Shown here one piece after another: positions 24,703 through 33,301 of a stretch of 64,000 nt of DNA. A model generated the notes under the pieces. That model was given only the letters and a program-made list of their open reading frames with translations. It was not told the DNA's origin and did not search any database. A program made the position numbers and the translations under genes. The stretch is taken from assembly GCA_934644775.1 (NCBI GenBank), contig CAKUDB010000001.1:62001-126000 (forward strand), in the 5' to 3' direction. Each line of letters opens with the position of its first letter. Within the stretch, counting starts at the first letter, position 1. Source of the stretch: an uncultured bacterium (GTDB lineage: Bacteria > Vulcanimicrobiota > Xenobia > Xenobiales > Xenobiaceae).

Positions 24703-25125
24703 ATGTTAAGCCCCAAGAGGGTTAAGTATCGTAAGACGCACCGTGGCCGTATGACAGGAAAGGCCCAGCGCGGTAATACCGTGGCCTTTGGTGAGTATGG
24801 GATCCAGAGCCTTGAGCCTTGTTGGGTGACCGACAGGCAGATCGAAGCCGCTCGTGTCGCTATGACGCGCTTTATTAAACGCGGTGGTAAAGTCTGGATT
24901 AAAGTTTTCCCTGATAAGTCGGCAACTAAGAAGCCCGCTGAAACTCGTATGGGCTCCGGTAAAGGTGCTCCTGATTTTTGGGTGGCCGTTGTACATACCG
25001 GCAGAGTATTGTTTGAAGTTGCGGGAGTCCCTGAAGATGTAGCTCGTGAAGCTATGCGTTTAGCCGCTCACAAGCTCCCTATGAAAACCCGCTTTGTTAC
25101 CCGTGAAAGATTGGGTGGTGAATAA
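24703..25125 (+). CDS. rplP: 50S ribosomal protein L16
   Basis: The 140-residue product begins MLSPKRVKYRKTHRGRMTG. ATG 24703 is chosen for the GGAGGATAGG before it and for family length; an in-frame upstream codon at 24649 overlaps the promoter. The conserved segment KPAETRMGSGKGAPDFWVA is present. Confidence 0.97.
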   Translation: MLSPKRVKYRKTHRGRMTGKAQRGNTVAFGEYGIQSLEPCWVTDRQIEAARVAMTRFIKRGGKVWIKVFPDKSATKKPAETRMGSGKGAPDFWVAVVHTGRVLFEVAGVPEDVAREAMRLAAHKLPMKTRFVTRERLGGE

Positions 25126-25127
25126 TT

Positions 25128-25340
25128 ATGAAGCTGAAAGAAGAACGCGCTGGCTTGAGGAAGCTGGGTTTGGCTGTTCTCCGTGGACGTTTAGTAGATG
25201 CCAAGCAAGAGTTGTTTAACCTCCGCTTTCAATTGGCTACGGGTCATTTGCAGGATGTCTCTCGGGTAGGTCAAGTGAAAAAGCAAATCGCTAGGATTCA
25301 CACCGTCATCCGTGAGCTCGAGCTTAAGGAGAGCAAGTAA
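25128..25340 (+). CDS. rpmC: 50S ribosomal protein L29
   Basis: The product is a 70-residue two-helix protein with the typical KQELFNLRFQLATG segment. It lies 2 bases after rplP and overlaps rpsQ by one base. Confidence 0.95.
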   Translation: MKLKEERAGLRKLGLAVLRGRLVDAKQELFNLRFQLATGHLQDVSRVGQVKKQIARIHTVIRELELKESK

Positions 25341-25600
25341 TGAACGAAGAACGCGGAATCCGCAAAGTAAGAATTGGCGAAGTTGTTAGTAACGCTGGCG
25401 ATAAGACCATCGTCGTAAAAGTTACCCGTCAGTTCGCCCACCCCATTTATAAGAAGTTCATCCATAAGAGCAAGAAGTTCCACGCTCATGATGAGAATAA
25501 CGAGTGCGGCAAAGGCGATATCGTAAAGATTCAGGAAACCAGACCCTATTCCAAGATGAAGTGCTGGCGTTTGGTGGAAATCGTCGAGAAAGCCCGTTAG
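25340..25600 (+). CDS. rpsQ: 30S ribosomal protein S17
   Basis: The 86-residue OB-fold protein carries GEVVSNAGDKTIVVKV and HDENNECGKGDIVKIQETRP. It starts in a TAATG overlap with rpmC. Confidence 0.96.
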   Translation: MNEERGIRKVRIGEVVSNAGDKTIVVKVTRQFAHPIYKKFIHKSKKFHAHDENNECGKGDIVKIQETRPYSKMKCWRLVEIVEKAR

Positions 25601-25683
25601 TATTTTCTGACTTTTTTTTGCTAATACGGCGGAACGCCCGGCTATGGGGATTGCGCCGTGCAGAGAATTAAAGGAGTAACACA

Positions 25684-26052
25684 ATGATCCAGCAGGAGAG
25701 CAGGCTCAGAGTCGCTGACAATTCCGGCGCACGCGAGCTCCTCTGTATCCGAGTTCTCGGTGGCTCTACAACTACTTATGCAAGTGTTGGCGACATCATC
25801 GTAGCAACCGTAAAGCAGGCACAGCCTGGAGCAGCCATTAAGAAAGGCGACGTGGTCAAAGCCGTAGTGGTTCGTGTCAAGAAACCCATCCGTCGTCCCG
25901 ATGGTTCCTATATTAGATTTGACGAGAATGCGGCTGTCGTGATCAAAGAAGATCTTAATCCCCGCGGCACTCGTATCTTTGGGCCGGTAGCTCGTGAGCT
26001 TCGTGAACGCGAATTCATGAAGATTGTGTCCTTAGCGCCCGAGGTATTGTAA
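25684..26052 (+). CDS. rplN: 50S ribosomal protein L14
   Basis: The 122-residue product begins MIQQESRLRVADNSGARELLCI. The segment FDENAAVVIKEDLNPRGTRI is typical. The 83-base gap before it contains a small GC-rich hairpin and AAAGGAG. Confidence 0.97.
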   Translation: MIQQESRLRVADNSGARELLCIRVLGGSTTTYASVGDIIVATVKQAQPGAAIKKGDVVKAVVVRVKKPIRRPDGSYIRFDENAAVVIKEDLNPRGTRIFGPVARELREREFMKIVSLAPEVL

Positions 26053-26070
26053 GTTTTTAAGGAGTTAATA

Positions 26071-26385
26071 ATGGCTCACGTAAAGAAAGATGACGAAGTA
26101 GTCGTCCTTTGCGGCAAGTACGCCGACAAGCGCGGCAAGGTTCTCGAAGTGAACCCCAAGGACAAAAAAGTGACCGTCGATGGCGTCAACATTGTAAAGC
26201 GCCACATGAAGGCCCGTCCTCCGCGTTTTCCCCAGGGCACTATCGTAGAGAAGGCTCTGCCTATCCACATTAGCAACGTTATGTTGGTGTGCCCCAAGTG
26301 CGGTAAGCCCACTCGCCCCGCCGTAGTAATCGACGCTGACAAGTGCAAACATCGCGTTTGCCGCAAATGTCACGAACAGTTTTAG
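26071..26385 (+). CDS. rplX: 50S ribosomal protein L24, zinc-ribbon type
   Basis: This 104-residue assembly initiator has an N-terminal KOW motif (VLCGKYADKRGKVLEVNP). The C-terminal half carries two Cys pairs, VCPKCGK and VCRKCHE, a probable zinc ribbon found in many Gram-positive and related L24 proteins. Confidence 0.95.
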   Translation: MAHVKKDDEVVVLCGKYADKRGKVLEVNPKDKKVTVDGVNIVKRHMKARPPRFPQGTIVEKALPIHISNVMLVCPKCGKPTRPAVVIDADKCKHRVCRKCHEQF

Positions 26386-26487
26386 CGTATCTGGCGGCCG
26401 ACTTGAGGCTAAGTAAATACTCAGGTCGGTCGACAAGTACAGTCTAGCAACCGTGGGTCGGAAATCCACGGGAAGAGGAGAATCCAA

Positions 26488-27108
26488 GTGGCCAAACAAG
26501 GAAAAGCCCCTTCTGCTCCCAAGAAAAAGAAGGAAGAGTTCGCTGCCGGCGGTCGTCCCCCAGTAGCCAACATTAAGCTCAAGAAGAGCTACCAGGAAGA
26601 GATTATTCCTGCTCTTAAAAAAGAATTTAACTACACCAACCCTATGCGTATTCCTCGCTTAGTCAAAGTCGTGGTGAATATGGGCGTAGGTGAAGCGATT
26701 GCCAATCCGAAGTCTCTCGAAGGTGCCGTATCCGATATGCGCGCCATTACTGGCCAGGCTCCGGTTATCACTAAGGCTCGCAAGTCTATTTCTAACTTCA
26801 AACTTCGTGAAGGCGCCAAAATTGGTTGCAAAGTCACTCTGCGCGGCGACATTATGTGGGCTTTCTTAGAGAAAGTTTTCAATGTAGTCCTTCCTCGTAT
26901 TAGAGACTTCCAGGGCATTTCTCCCAAGTCTTTCGATGGTCGCGGCAACTACACGTTCGGCCTTAAAGAACAGATCATTTTCCCGGAAATTGATTATGAT
27001 AAGGTCGACAAAGTTCGCGGTATGGACATCTGCGTTGTCACCACAGCTCAGACCGACAAAGAGGGATTTGCTTTACTGCGCGCCCTCGGTTGCCCGTTCC
27101 GTCAGTAA
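26488..27108 (+). CDS. rplE: 50S ribosomal protein L5
   Basis: The 206-residue central-protuberance 5S rRNA binder has a Lys/Ala/Pro-rich N-terminal extension of about 28 residues before the usual core (LKKSYQEEIIPALKKEF). GTG 26488 has GAGGAG upstream, which supports the long form. The conserved segment RGNYTFGLKEQIIFPEIDYD is present. Confidence 0.96.
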   Translation: MAKQGKAPSAPKKKKEEFAAGGRPPVANIKLKKSYQEEIIPALKKEFNYTNPMRIPRLVKVVVNMGVGEAIANPKSLEGAVSDMRAITGQAPVITKARKSISNFKLREGAKIGCKVTLRGDIMWAFLEKVFNVVLPRIRDFQGISPKSFDGRGNYTFGLKEQIIFPEIDYDKVDKVRGMDICVVTTAQTDKEGFALLRALGCPFRQ

Positions 27109-27126
27109 TTTTTTGGAGGAAGTTTA

Positions 27127-27312
27127 ATGGCTACCACAGCACAAGAAGTAAAAGCTGCCAGAACACCCAAGTTCAAAGTTCGCGCTGTTAATCGTTGCAA
27201 ACTTTGCGGTCGTCCTCGCGCTTACTTCCGTAAATTCGGACTTTGCCGTATTTGCTTCAGAGAGCGTGCCCACTTGGGCCAGATCCCCGGCGTCACCAAG
27301 TCCAGTTGGTAA
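27127..27312 (+). CDS. rpsZ: 30S ribosomal protein S14, zinc type
   Basis: The 61-residue short S14 carries two CxxC pairs (CKLCGRPRAYFRKFGLCRIC) and ends in GVTKSSW, the zinc-binding form typical of Gram-positive and related lineages. GGAGG lies upstream. Confidence 0.96.
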   Translation: MATTAQEVKAARTPKFKVRAVNRCKLCGRPRAYFRKFGLCRICFRERAHLGQIPGVTKSSW

Positions 27313-27395
27313 GATTTTTTCGTTGCGCTTATTGAATAGCGCGCCGTCTCCGGAGGGATTGCCGGATTCGGCTTTATATACAGGGAGGAAAAGAA

Positions 27396-27794
27396 ATGCC
27401 CACCACTGATCCCATTGCCGATATGCTCACACGTATTCGGAACGCTAACACAGCCGTTCACGAGCAGGTGGACATTCCGGCTTCCAAGCTCAAAGAGCAG
27501 ATCGCCAAAGTCCTTTTGCGTGAAGGTTACATCGCTAGTTATCAAGTCGCTTCTACTGGCGTACAGGGCGTGATCCATATCAAATTGAAGTACGGCCCCG
27601 AAAATGAGGCTGTTATCAACGGCATTAAGCGTATCAGCCGTCCTGGTTTGAGGGTGTATGTCGGAGCTAACGAAATCCCCCGTATTTATGGCGGTTTAGG
27701 TACCGTAGTTATGTCTACTCCTAAGGGCGTCATTACTGGTAAGCAGGCTCGTAAACTTGGAGTCGGCGGTGAAGTTCTCGCCTACGTTTGGTAG
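27396..27794 (+). CDS. rpsH: 30S ribosomal protein S8
   Basis: The 132-residue 16S rRNA binder begins MPTTDPIADMLTRIRNAN and contains VMSTPKGVITGKQARKLGVG. In E. coli S8 autoregulates the spc operon. Confidence 0.97.
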   Translation: MPTTDPIADMLTRIRNANTAVHEQVDIPASKLKEQIAKVLLREGYIASYQVASTGVQGVIHIKLKYGPENEAVINGIKRISRPGLRVYVGANEIPRIYGGLGTVVMSTPKGVITGKQARKLGVGGEVLAYVW

Positions 27795-27843
27795 GTAATT
27801 ACTGCGCGGCAGTGCCAAGACAAGTACTGCAGGAGGAATAGTC

Positions 27844-28404
27844 ATGTCCAGAATTGGCAAAACACCCATCGTACTTCCCAAGGGTGTAGAAGTGCATGTT
27901 GAGCCCGGACAGGTTCGCGTAAAAGGACCCAAAGGCGAGCTCACTCAGGCCATTAGCGATAAATTGGAAGTTCGGGTGGAGGGAGATCATATTTTGGTCG
28001 TCCGTCCCAATGATGAGCGCGAAACCAAAGCCCAGCACGGCTTAGCCCGCACTCTCATTAGTAATATGGTTATCGGCGTAACTCAGGGTTACAAAGTATC
28101 CTTAGATATTATCGGCGTCGGCTACCGCGCTGCTAAGTCCGGCAAAGGTCTGACCCTTAACTTAGGTTACTCCCATCCCATTGAAGTCGCCCCCATCGAA
28201 GGTATCGAGTTTGATATCGAGTCTGACGCTCGTACTAAGCTGAATCGCATTCACGTTATGGGTGCTGATAAACAGCAAGTCGGACAAGTAGCTGCTAATA
28301 TTCGTGAATTTAGAAGTCCCGAGCCCTACAAGGGCAAAGGTATTCGTTACGTAAACGAAGTTGTGATTCGCAAGGCTGGTAAGGCCGGAAAGACTGGTAA
28401 ATAA
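27844..28404 (+). CDS. rplF: 50S ribosomal protein L6
   Basis: The 186-residue product begins MSRIGKTPIVLPKGVEV. The C-terminal segment RSPEPYKGKGIRYVNEVV is the family signature. AGGAGG lies before the ATG. Confidence 0.97.
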   Translation: MSRIGKTPIVLPKGVEVHVEPGQVRVKGPKGELTQAISDKLEVRVEGDHILVVRPNDERETKAQHGLARTLISNMVIGVTQGYKVSLDIIGVGYRAAKSGKGLTLNLGYSHPIEVAPIEGIEFDIESDARTKLNRIHVMGADKQQVGQVAANIREFRSPEPYKGKGIRYVNEVVIRKAGKAGKTGK

Positions 28405-28407
28405 GCT

Positions 28408-28770
28408 ATGAGTAATAATGTTTCTCGTAACGTTTTGCGCCAGCGTCGCCATGCTCGTATTCGCAAGAATGTCAGCGGTACAGCTGAGTATCCCCGCTTG
28501 GCAGTTTTCCGCTCCAGCAGGCACGTTTACGCTCAAGTAATTGATGACCAAGCTGGTCACACCCTCGTATCTGCCAGCTCTTTAGATAAGACGCTGCGCG
28601 GCGAGAAAGTATCCCCCACTGAGATGGCCAAGCGTGTAGGTATGCTTTGCGCCCAGAGAGCTCAGGAAAAGGGAATCAATAGTGTCGTCTTCGATCGTGG
28701 CGGCTACCAGTTCCATGGACGTGTGGCAGCCTTGGCAGAAGGTGCTCGCGAGCAGGGCTTAGAGTTCTAA
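28408..28770 (+). CDS. rplR: 50S ribosomal protein L18
   Basis: The 120-residue 5S rRNA binder contains RLAVFRSSRHVYAQVIDD and VVFDRGGYQFHGRVAALAEG. It lies 3 bases after rplF. Confidence 0.97.
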   Translation: MSNNVSRNVLRQRRHARIRKNVSGTAEYPRLAVFRSSRHVYAQVIDDQAGHTLVSASSLDKTLRGEKVSPTEMAKRVGMLCAQRAQEKGINSVVFDRGGYQFHGRVAALAEGAREQGLEF

Positions 28771-28823
28771 GCTCAACTGAAGAGACTTTTCCATAGGCGC
28801 ATTGCCTACATCAGGAGGAAAAT

Positions 28824-29399
28824 ATGAGGAACCGCATCGATCCCGCTGGGCTCGACCTCAGTAAAGAAGTTGTTGTACAAGTCAAACGTGTGTCGAAGGT
28901 TGTGAAGGGCGGTAAGCGCTTCGGTTTCGCCGCGTTGGTAGTAGTTGGCGACGGTCAGGGCGTCGTAGGCGTTGGCATTGGCAAGGCCAGTGACAACACC
29001 GACGCTATTCGCAAGGGTAACGAAGAGGCTCGCAAGAACCTTATCCGCGTGCCTTTGATGGGAACTACCATTCCTCACCCCGTCAATTCTTTCTACGGAG
29101 CCGCTAACGTAGTGTTGCGTCCAGCCGCTCCCGGTACCGGTGTTATCGCCGGTTCCGCCGTCCGCGCTGTAGTAGAGTGCGCCGGCATTGAGAATATTGT
29201 TACTAAGTCGATTGGTTCTGCCAACAAGATCAATATCGTCTATTCTACCATGAAAGGGTTGGCTTCTCTCTTCAACGCCGATCAAGTTGCCCGCAACCGT
29301 GGTAAGGAAGTCGTCGAGTTAGTCGGTAAGAAAGCTGCTGCCGAGTTGGAGCAGAGCGCCCATCGCGTACAAAATACAGAAGAGGCTCAAGCCGAGTAA
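28824..29399 (+). CDS. rpsE: 30S ribosomal protein S5
   Basis: The 191-residue decoding-fidelity protein carries RVSKVVKGGKRFGFAALVVV and ASDNTDAIRKGNEEARKNL. A Glu/Gln-rich C-terminal extension of about 15 residues is present. The gene normally between S5 and L15, rpmD (L30), is absent here. Confidence 0.96.
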   Translation: MRNRIDPAGLDLSKEVVVQVKRVSKVVKGGKRFGFAALVVVGDGQGVVGVGIGKASDNTDAIRKGNEEARKNLIRVPLMGTTIPHPVNSFYGAANVVLRPAAPGTGVIAGSAVRAVVECAGIENIVTKSIGSANKINIVYSTMKGLASLFNADQVARNRGKEVVELVGKKAAAELEQSAHRVQNTEEAQAE

Positions 29400-29470
29400 A
29401 AATTAATCGGGCGTCCTTAGGGTCGCTCGACTTTATTTTTGCGACACCGTAAAGTTGCTCATTCTCAAAA

Positions 29471-29552
29471 TGGGCAATTTTCATACTATGATGAAATAAA
29501 AGTTATGACTCTTCCCTGAGCTTTTGAGCTTAGTTTGGCTTAGGGAAGAGCA
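29471..29552 (+). promoter_or_regulatory. Hairpins in the rpsE-rplO gap
   Basis: In the 166-base gap, TTGCTCATT / AATGGGCAA forms one hairpin before four T residues. CTCTTCCCTGAGC / GCTTAGGGAAGAG forms a second 12-bp stem (about 29510-29552) directly before the rplO ribosome site. They may act as a terminator plus leader; no strong promoter is visible. Confidence 0.45.
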
Positions 29553-29565
29553 TACGGAGGAAACA

Positions 29566-30018
29566 ATGAATAATATGCGTTCTAACAGCATCGCTCCCAA
29601 TTCCGGCGCTCGCCGTTCCCGCAAGCGCGTTGCCCGCGGCCATGGTTGCGGCAGTGTCAAGACAGCCGGTCGCGGCTCTAACGGTCAGGGCTCCCGCTCC
29701 GGCGGTTTGAAGGCCCCCGGTTTCGAAGGTGGTCAAACCCCTTGGTATCGCAGACTTCCTAAGTTCCGCGGTTTCAAAAATCCTTTCCGTGTCGTCTTTA
29801 CTGAGATTTCCGTCGGCAGCTTAGAGCGCTTCGAAGATGGTGCCACCGTAGATCCTTTAGCTTTGCTCAGCGTCGGCTTAGTTAAGAATCTTAACAACCC
29901 CATTAAAGTTTTGGGCAATGGCAGCCTCACCAAGAAGCTCACTGTTCAGCTTCACGCTTTCACCGCTTCTTCTAAAGAAGCCATCACTAAAGTAGGCGGA
30001 ACGGTAGAGGAAATCTAG
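29566..30018 (+). CDS. rplO: 50S ribosomal protein L15
   Basis: The 150-residue product has a Gly/Arg-rich N-terminal half (RRSRKRVARGHGCGSVKTAG) that threads through 23S rRNA. ATG 29566 follows CGGAGGAAACA; an in-frame codon at 29524 falls inside the leader hairpin. secY follows after 2 bases. Confidence 0.96.
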   Translation: MNNMRSNSIAPNSGARRSRKRVARGHGCGSVKTAGRGSNGQGSRSGGLKAPGFEGGQTPWYRRLPKFRGFKNPFRVVFTEISVGSLERFEDGATVDPLALLSVGLVKNLNNPIKVLGNGSLTKKLTVQLHAFTASSKEAITKVGGTVEEI

Positions 30019-30020
30019 AA

Positions 30021-31334
30021 GTGGCCAGTTCTTTTGCAGATGCGTTAAAGTCGGACGATCTCCGCAGCCGCTTGGCCTGGGTATTTATCGGCCTGGCTAT
30101 CTTTGTTCTAACTGTACATATCGGTATGCCCGGCGTAAACAAAGACGTGTGGAACGCACTGCTGAACAAAGGTGAGCTGTTTCGCTTCCTGGGTATGTTC
30201 ACCGGTGGTGCGTTAAATAACTTCTCTGTCGCTGCTATGGGTATTACCCCATACATTAACGCCTCCATTATTATGCAGCTTCTGACTGTGGTTTTGCCTC
30301 AGCTCAAGGATTTGCAAAAAGAGGGAGGAGAACAGGGACGCAAACAGATTGGCGCTTATACCAGACAACTTACTCTGGGATTGGCCGTTCTGCAGGCTCT
30401 GTTCATGACCGTGGCTTTAGCTCGCTACAGCGGTAGTGGAGGCGGCGTCTTCACTATGACCGGTTTCGGCTTCTACGTTATGGTCATTATCGCTCTCGTT
30501 ACTGGCACGATGTTTTTAATGTGGCTGGGCGAGCTTATGACCGATAAGGGCATAGGCAACGGCGTCTCCATGATCATCTTTGGCGGTATCGTTTTGCGCT
30601 TCCCCAGCTACGTAATGGATAGTTTGAACGTGGCTAACGTCCAGGGAGCCGCCTATGTAATCTCTTTGGTCATCTTCTTCTTGATTTTGATCGCCTTGGT
30701 GGCGGGTATTGTCTATATCCACTTAGGTATTCGCAAGATCCCTATCCAGTATCCCAGACGTCAAGTCGGTACAAAAATGTATGGTGGTCACTCCAGTTAT
30801 TTACCTATCCGTGTGAATAATGCCGGCGTAATTTCTATCATTTTTGCTATCTCTATTATGTATATGCCCAATACTGTGGCTCAGATTATGAGTTTAGTGT
30901 GGGGCAACAGTCATCCCGGGGTAGCAGCTTTGGCTACTAATATCGAGACGATCTTTGCTCCTCGCGGCATCTTCTACAACCTGTGCTACGCCGCTTTGGT
31001 CATATTCTTCACTTACTTCTATTCAGCCATCACCTTCAACGTCAACGATGTAGCCGACAACTTGAAAAAGTCCGGCGGTTTCGTACCTGGTATTCGTCCT
31101 GGTCGTCCTACTGCCGAATATCTCGAGAAAGTCTTCTCCAGAACTACTTTCATTTCGGCCATCTTCTTGGCTCTGTTGGCTGTAGCTCCCACCTACATTA
31201 TGCAGCTTACTAAAGTGAATACTTTCTTCTTAGGATCCACTTCTTTGCTCATTATCGTAGGTGTAGCTTTAGATGCTATGCAGCAGATTCAAGCTCGCTT
31301 GACTATGCGTAAGTATCAAGGCTTTATGAAATAA
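30021..31334 (+). CDS. secY: Preprotein translocase subunit SecY
   Basis: The 437-residue channel subunit of the Sec translocon has ten predicted TM helices. The start is GTG, 2 bases after rplO. The cytoplasmic loop GIRKIPIQYPRRQVG and the segment TAEYLEKVFSRTTFISA are typical. A terminator follows immediately, separating it from adk. Confidence 0.97.
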   Translation: MASSFADALKSDDLRSRLAWVFIGLAIFVLTVHIGMPGVNKDVWNALLNKGELFRFLGMFTGGALNNFSVAAMGITPYINASIIMQLLTVVLPQLKDLQKEGGEQGRKQIGAYTRQLTLGLAVLQALFMTVALARYSGSGGGVFTMTGFGFYVMVIIALVTGTMFLMWLGELMTDKGIGNGVSMIIFGGIVLRFPSYVMDSLNVANVQGAAYVISLVIFFLILIALVAGIVYIHLGIRKIPIQYPRRQVGTKMYGGHSSYLPIRVNNAGVISIIFAISIMYMPNTVAQIMSLVWGNSHPGVAALATNIETIFAPRGIFYNLCYAALVIFFTYFYSAITFNVNDVADNLKKSGGFVPGIRPGRPTAEYLEKVFSRTTFISAIFLALLAVAPTYIMQLTKVNTFFLGSTSLLIIVGVALDAMQQIQARLTMRKYQGFMK

Positions 31335-31364
31335 GCTAGAAAAGCTTCCCCGCTTTTGAAGTAA

Positions 31365-31406
31365 ATAACCCGCTCGATCTAGAAGGTCAGGCGGGTTATA
31401 TTTTTT
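31365..31406 (+). terminator. Terminator between secY and adk
   Basis: ATAACCCGC (31365-31373) pairs perfectly with GCGGGTTAT (31391-31399) and is followed by ATTTTTT. The T-run runs straight into AAGGAG, the adk ribosome site. Confidence 0.8.
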
Positions 31407-31417
31407 AAGGAGATTGT

Positions 31418-32077
31418 TTGGCTATGCGCTGTGTATTAGTAGGCCCTCCCGGCTGTGGCAAAGGTACTCTTTCCAGCTACATTATTTCCAAATATGGAGT
31501 CACCCATATTTCTACTGGAGATATTTTCCGCGAGCATCGTGCTTCCCAAAGTGAATTTGGCAAAAAGATCGCCTCTTATATCGATAAAGGCGAGTTAGTC
31601 CCAGACGAATTGGTATTAGATATAGTTTTTGATCGCTTACAGAAGCCCGATTGTGAAAAAGGCTTTATCTTTGACGGCTTCCCTCGCACTGTAGCTCAGG
31701 CCGAAGCTTTGCAAGAGCGTTTGGAAAAGGCAGGCAAACCTTTAGATGCGGTCGTGGCCTTTAATGTGCCCGACAGTGTGTTGGTCGATCGCTTAGTTAC
31801 TCGTCGCGTTTGCCCCTCTTGTAACGCCGTTTACAATATTAAGAATCGTCCTCCCAAGGAAGACAATATTTGTGATCTTTGTCATCATGAATTGGTGCAT
31901 AGAGCCGACGATCACGAAGAGGTTATAGCCTCTCGCCTGAAGGTCTATCGCGACTCTACCGCTCCTTTGCTCGACTATTATGCTGATAAAGGATTATTAG
32001 TTACTTTAGATGGCAGCCACGGTAGAGCCGATACAGAAAGACAATTTACGGCTATGGTCGAAGCCAAAGGCCTTTAG
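31418..32077 (+). CDS. adk: Adenylate kinase, zinc-LID type
   Basis: Adenylate kinase interconverts AMP + ATP and 2 ADP. The 219-residue long form has P-loop GPPGCGKGT near residue 10, GFPRTVAQAEAL, and a LID with CPSCNAVYN and CDLCHHEL, four cysteines suited to structural zinc. The start is either TTG 31418 (AAGGAG 5 bases away) or ATG 31424 (11 bases away); both are plausible. It sits between terminator hairpins on either side. Confidence 0.95.
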   Translation: MAMRCVLVGPPGCGKGTLSSYIISKYGVTHISTGDIFREHRASQSEFGKKIASYIDKGELVPDELVLDIVFDRLQKPDCEKGFIFDGFPRTVAQAEALQERLEKAGKPLDAVVAFNVPDSVLVDRLVTRRVCPSCNAVYNIKNRPPKEDNICDLCHHELVHRADDHEEVIASRLKVYRDSTAPLLDYYADKGLLVTLDGSHGRADTERQFTAMVEAKGL

Positions 32078-32100
32078 TCTCTATACTTTTCTTTTAAGTA

Positions 32101-32148
32101 GTTGCTGGCCGCCGTTTCTTTTATCTTTCTGGCGGCAAGCAACTTTTT
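32101..32148 (+). terminator. Terminator between adk and map
   Basis: GTTGCTGGCCGCC pairs with GGCGGCAAGCAAC (one mismatch), followed by five T residues that run directly into GGGAG, the map ribosome site. Confidence 0.7.
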
Positions 32149-32160
32149 GGGAGTCTAAAT

Positions 32161-32928
32161 ATGCGTATTTATGAAAAAGTAAAAATAAAAACCCCGCATG
32201 AAATCGAGCTTATGAAAGCTTCCGGCAATGTTTTGAGCGCTTGCCACGATATGCTGGCTGCCCATTGTAAGCCTGGTATCACCACTAAAGAGTTGGATAA
32301 ACTGGCTGAAGATTTTATTCGCAGCCATGGGGGAATACCCACTTTTCTTGGATACGGAGGCTTCCCCGGTACTTGTTGTATCTCTGTCAATGACGAAGTC
32401 GTCCATGGTATTCCCGGCCCCAGAGTTATTAGAGAAGGGGATATAGTTTCTATCGATTGTGGTGTCACCCTTAAAGGTTGGGTTTCCGACTCGGCCCGAA
32501 CTCATATTGTGGGAGAGGTTCCCCCTGAAGTGCGCCGCTTAGTCGACGTTACAAAAGAGTGTCTCTATTTAGGTATCGCCCAAGCTAAGCCGGGTAACTT
32601 TATTCGCGATATAGGTGTAGCTGTCCAACAACACGCCGAGAAGAACGGCTTTGGAGTAGTGCGTATTTTAGTTGGCCACGGAGTCGGTCGTCAAATGCAC
32701 GAGCCGCCGCAAGTTCCCAACTATGATACCCGCCTTAAAGGGCCGCAATTAAAAGAAGGTATGGTTATCGCTATTGAGCCTATGATTAACCTTGGCACTT
32801 ATAAGGTGTTCCAGTTAGACGACGGTTGGACTTATGTCACCGCCGATCGCCAGCCTTCAGCCCACTTTGAGCATACGGTAGCTATTACTTCTGGAGAGGC
32901 TAAAATCTTAACTGACGGTATTGACTAG
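32161..32928 (+). CDS. map: Methionine aminopeptidase, type I
   Basis: This 255-residue enzyme removes initiator Met. The metal-ligand segments are VSIDCGVTLKGWVSDSART (two Asp), VGHGVGRQMHEPP (His), IEPMINLG (Glu) and the C-terminal HFEHTVAIT (Glu), all intact. It lacks the N-terminal zinc extension of longer type I forms. The promoter of the alpha operon overlaps its 3' end. Confidence 0.96.
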   Translation: MRIYEKVKIKTPHEIELMKASGNVLSACHDMLAAHCKPGITTKELDKLAEDFIRSHGGIPTFLGYGGFPGTCCISVNDEVVHGIPGPRVIREGDIVSIDCGVTLKGWVSDSARTHIVGEVPPEVRRLVDVTKECLYLGIAQAKPGNFIRDIGVAVQQHAEKNGFGVVRILVGHGVGRQMHEPPQVPNYDTRLKGPQLKEGMVIAIEPMINLGTYKVFQLDDGWTYVTADRQPSAHFEHTVAITSGEAKILTDGID

Positions 32929-32949
32929 GCAAAACTCTTGTAGTAGAAT
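32921..32949 (+). promoter_or_regulatory. Promoter of the alpha operon (rpmJ onward)
   Basis: TTGACT (32921-32926) lies over the map stop codon and TAGAAT (32944-32949) is 17 bases downstream. A leader of about 220 bases with small stems (such as CTCT/AGAG, GCCT/AGGC and GATC/GATC pairings) leads to rpmJ. No infA is found in this stretch. Confidence 0.6.
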
Positions 32950-33174
32950 GTCAAGGCATTGTTCCGACCCTTTTTATAAAGGCTCTGTAGCTAGAGTCTA
33001 AGGCTGCTAGGGTATGCCTCCGTTTCAGGCGGGAAGGATGCGACGTTGTTTTTACGGGTTTTTATTTTTTAACGAATGATCGCAAGATCACTATTGATAA
33101 TCTTAAGGTCGGCTTGCTAGGTTAAAAAGTTCTTCTTAGTGGCCTCACCAACGAGATATCTGGAGGAACGAGTT

Positions 33175-33288
33175 ATGAAGGTAAAGCCTTCTGTGCGCGT
33201 ACGTTGTGAGAAATGCCGCGTTATTACGCGCAAAGGACGGGTTAGGATAATCTGCACCAACCCTAAACACAAGCAGGTCCAGGGATAG
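33175..33288 (+). CDS. rpmJ: 50S ribosomal protein L36, zinc type
   Basis: The 37-residue product begins MKVKPSVRVRCEKC and ends in CTNPKHKQVQG. The C-x2-C then C-x4-H ligand set is that of the zinc-bearing L36. TGGAGGAACGAGTT gives the ribosome site. It lies 13 bases before rpsM. Confidence 0.95.
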   Translation: MKVKPSVRVRCEKCRVITRKGRVRIICTNPKHKQVQG

Positions 33289-33301
33289 GAGGAATCGATT
33301 C

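Noticed and set aside
32929..33174. Hidden infA before rpmJ
   Set aside because: No frame of the 246 bases encodes an IF1-like sequence; it looks like a leader.
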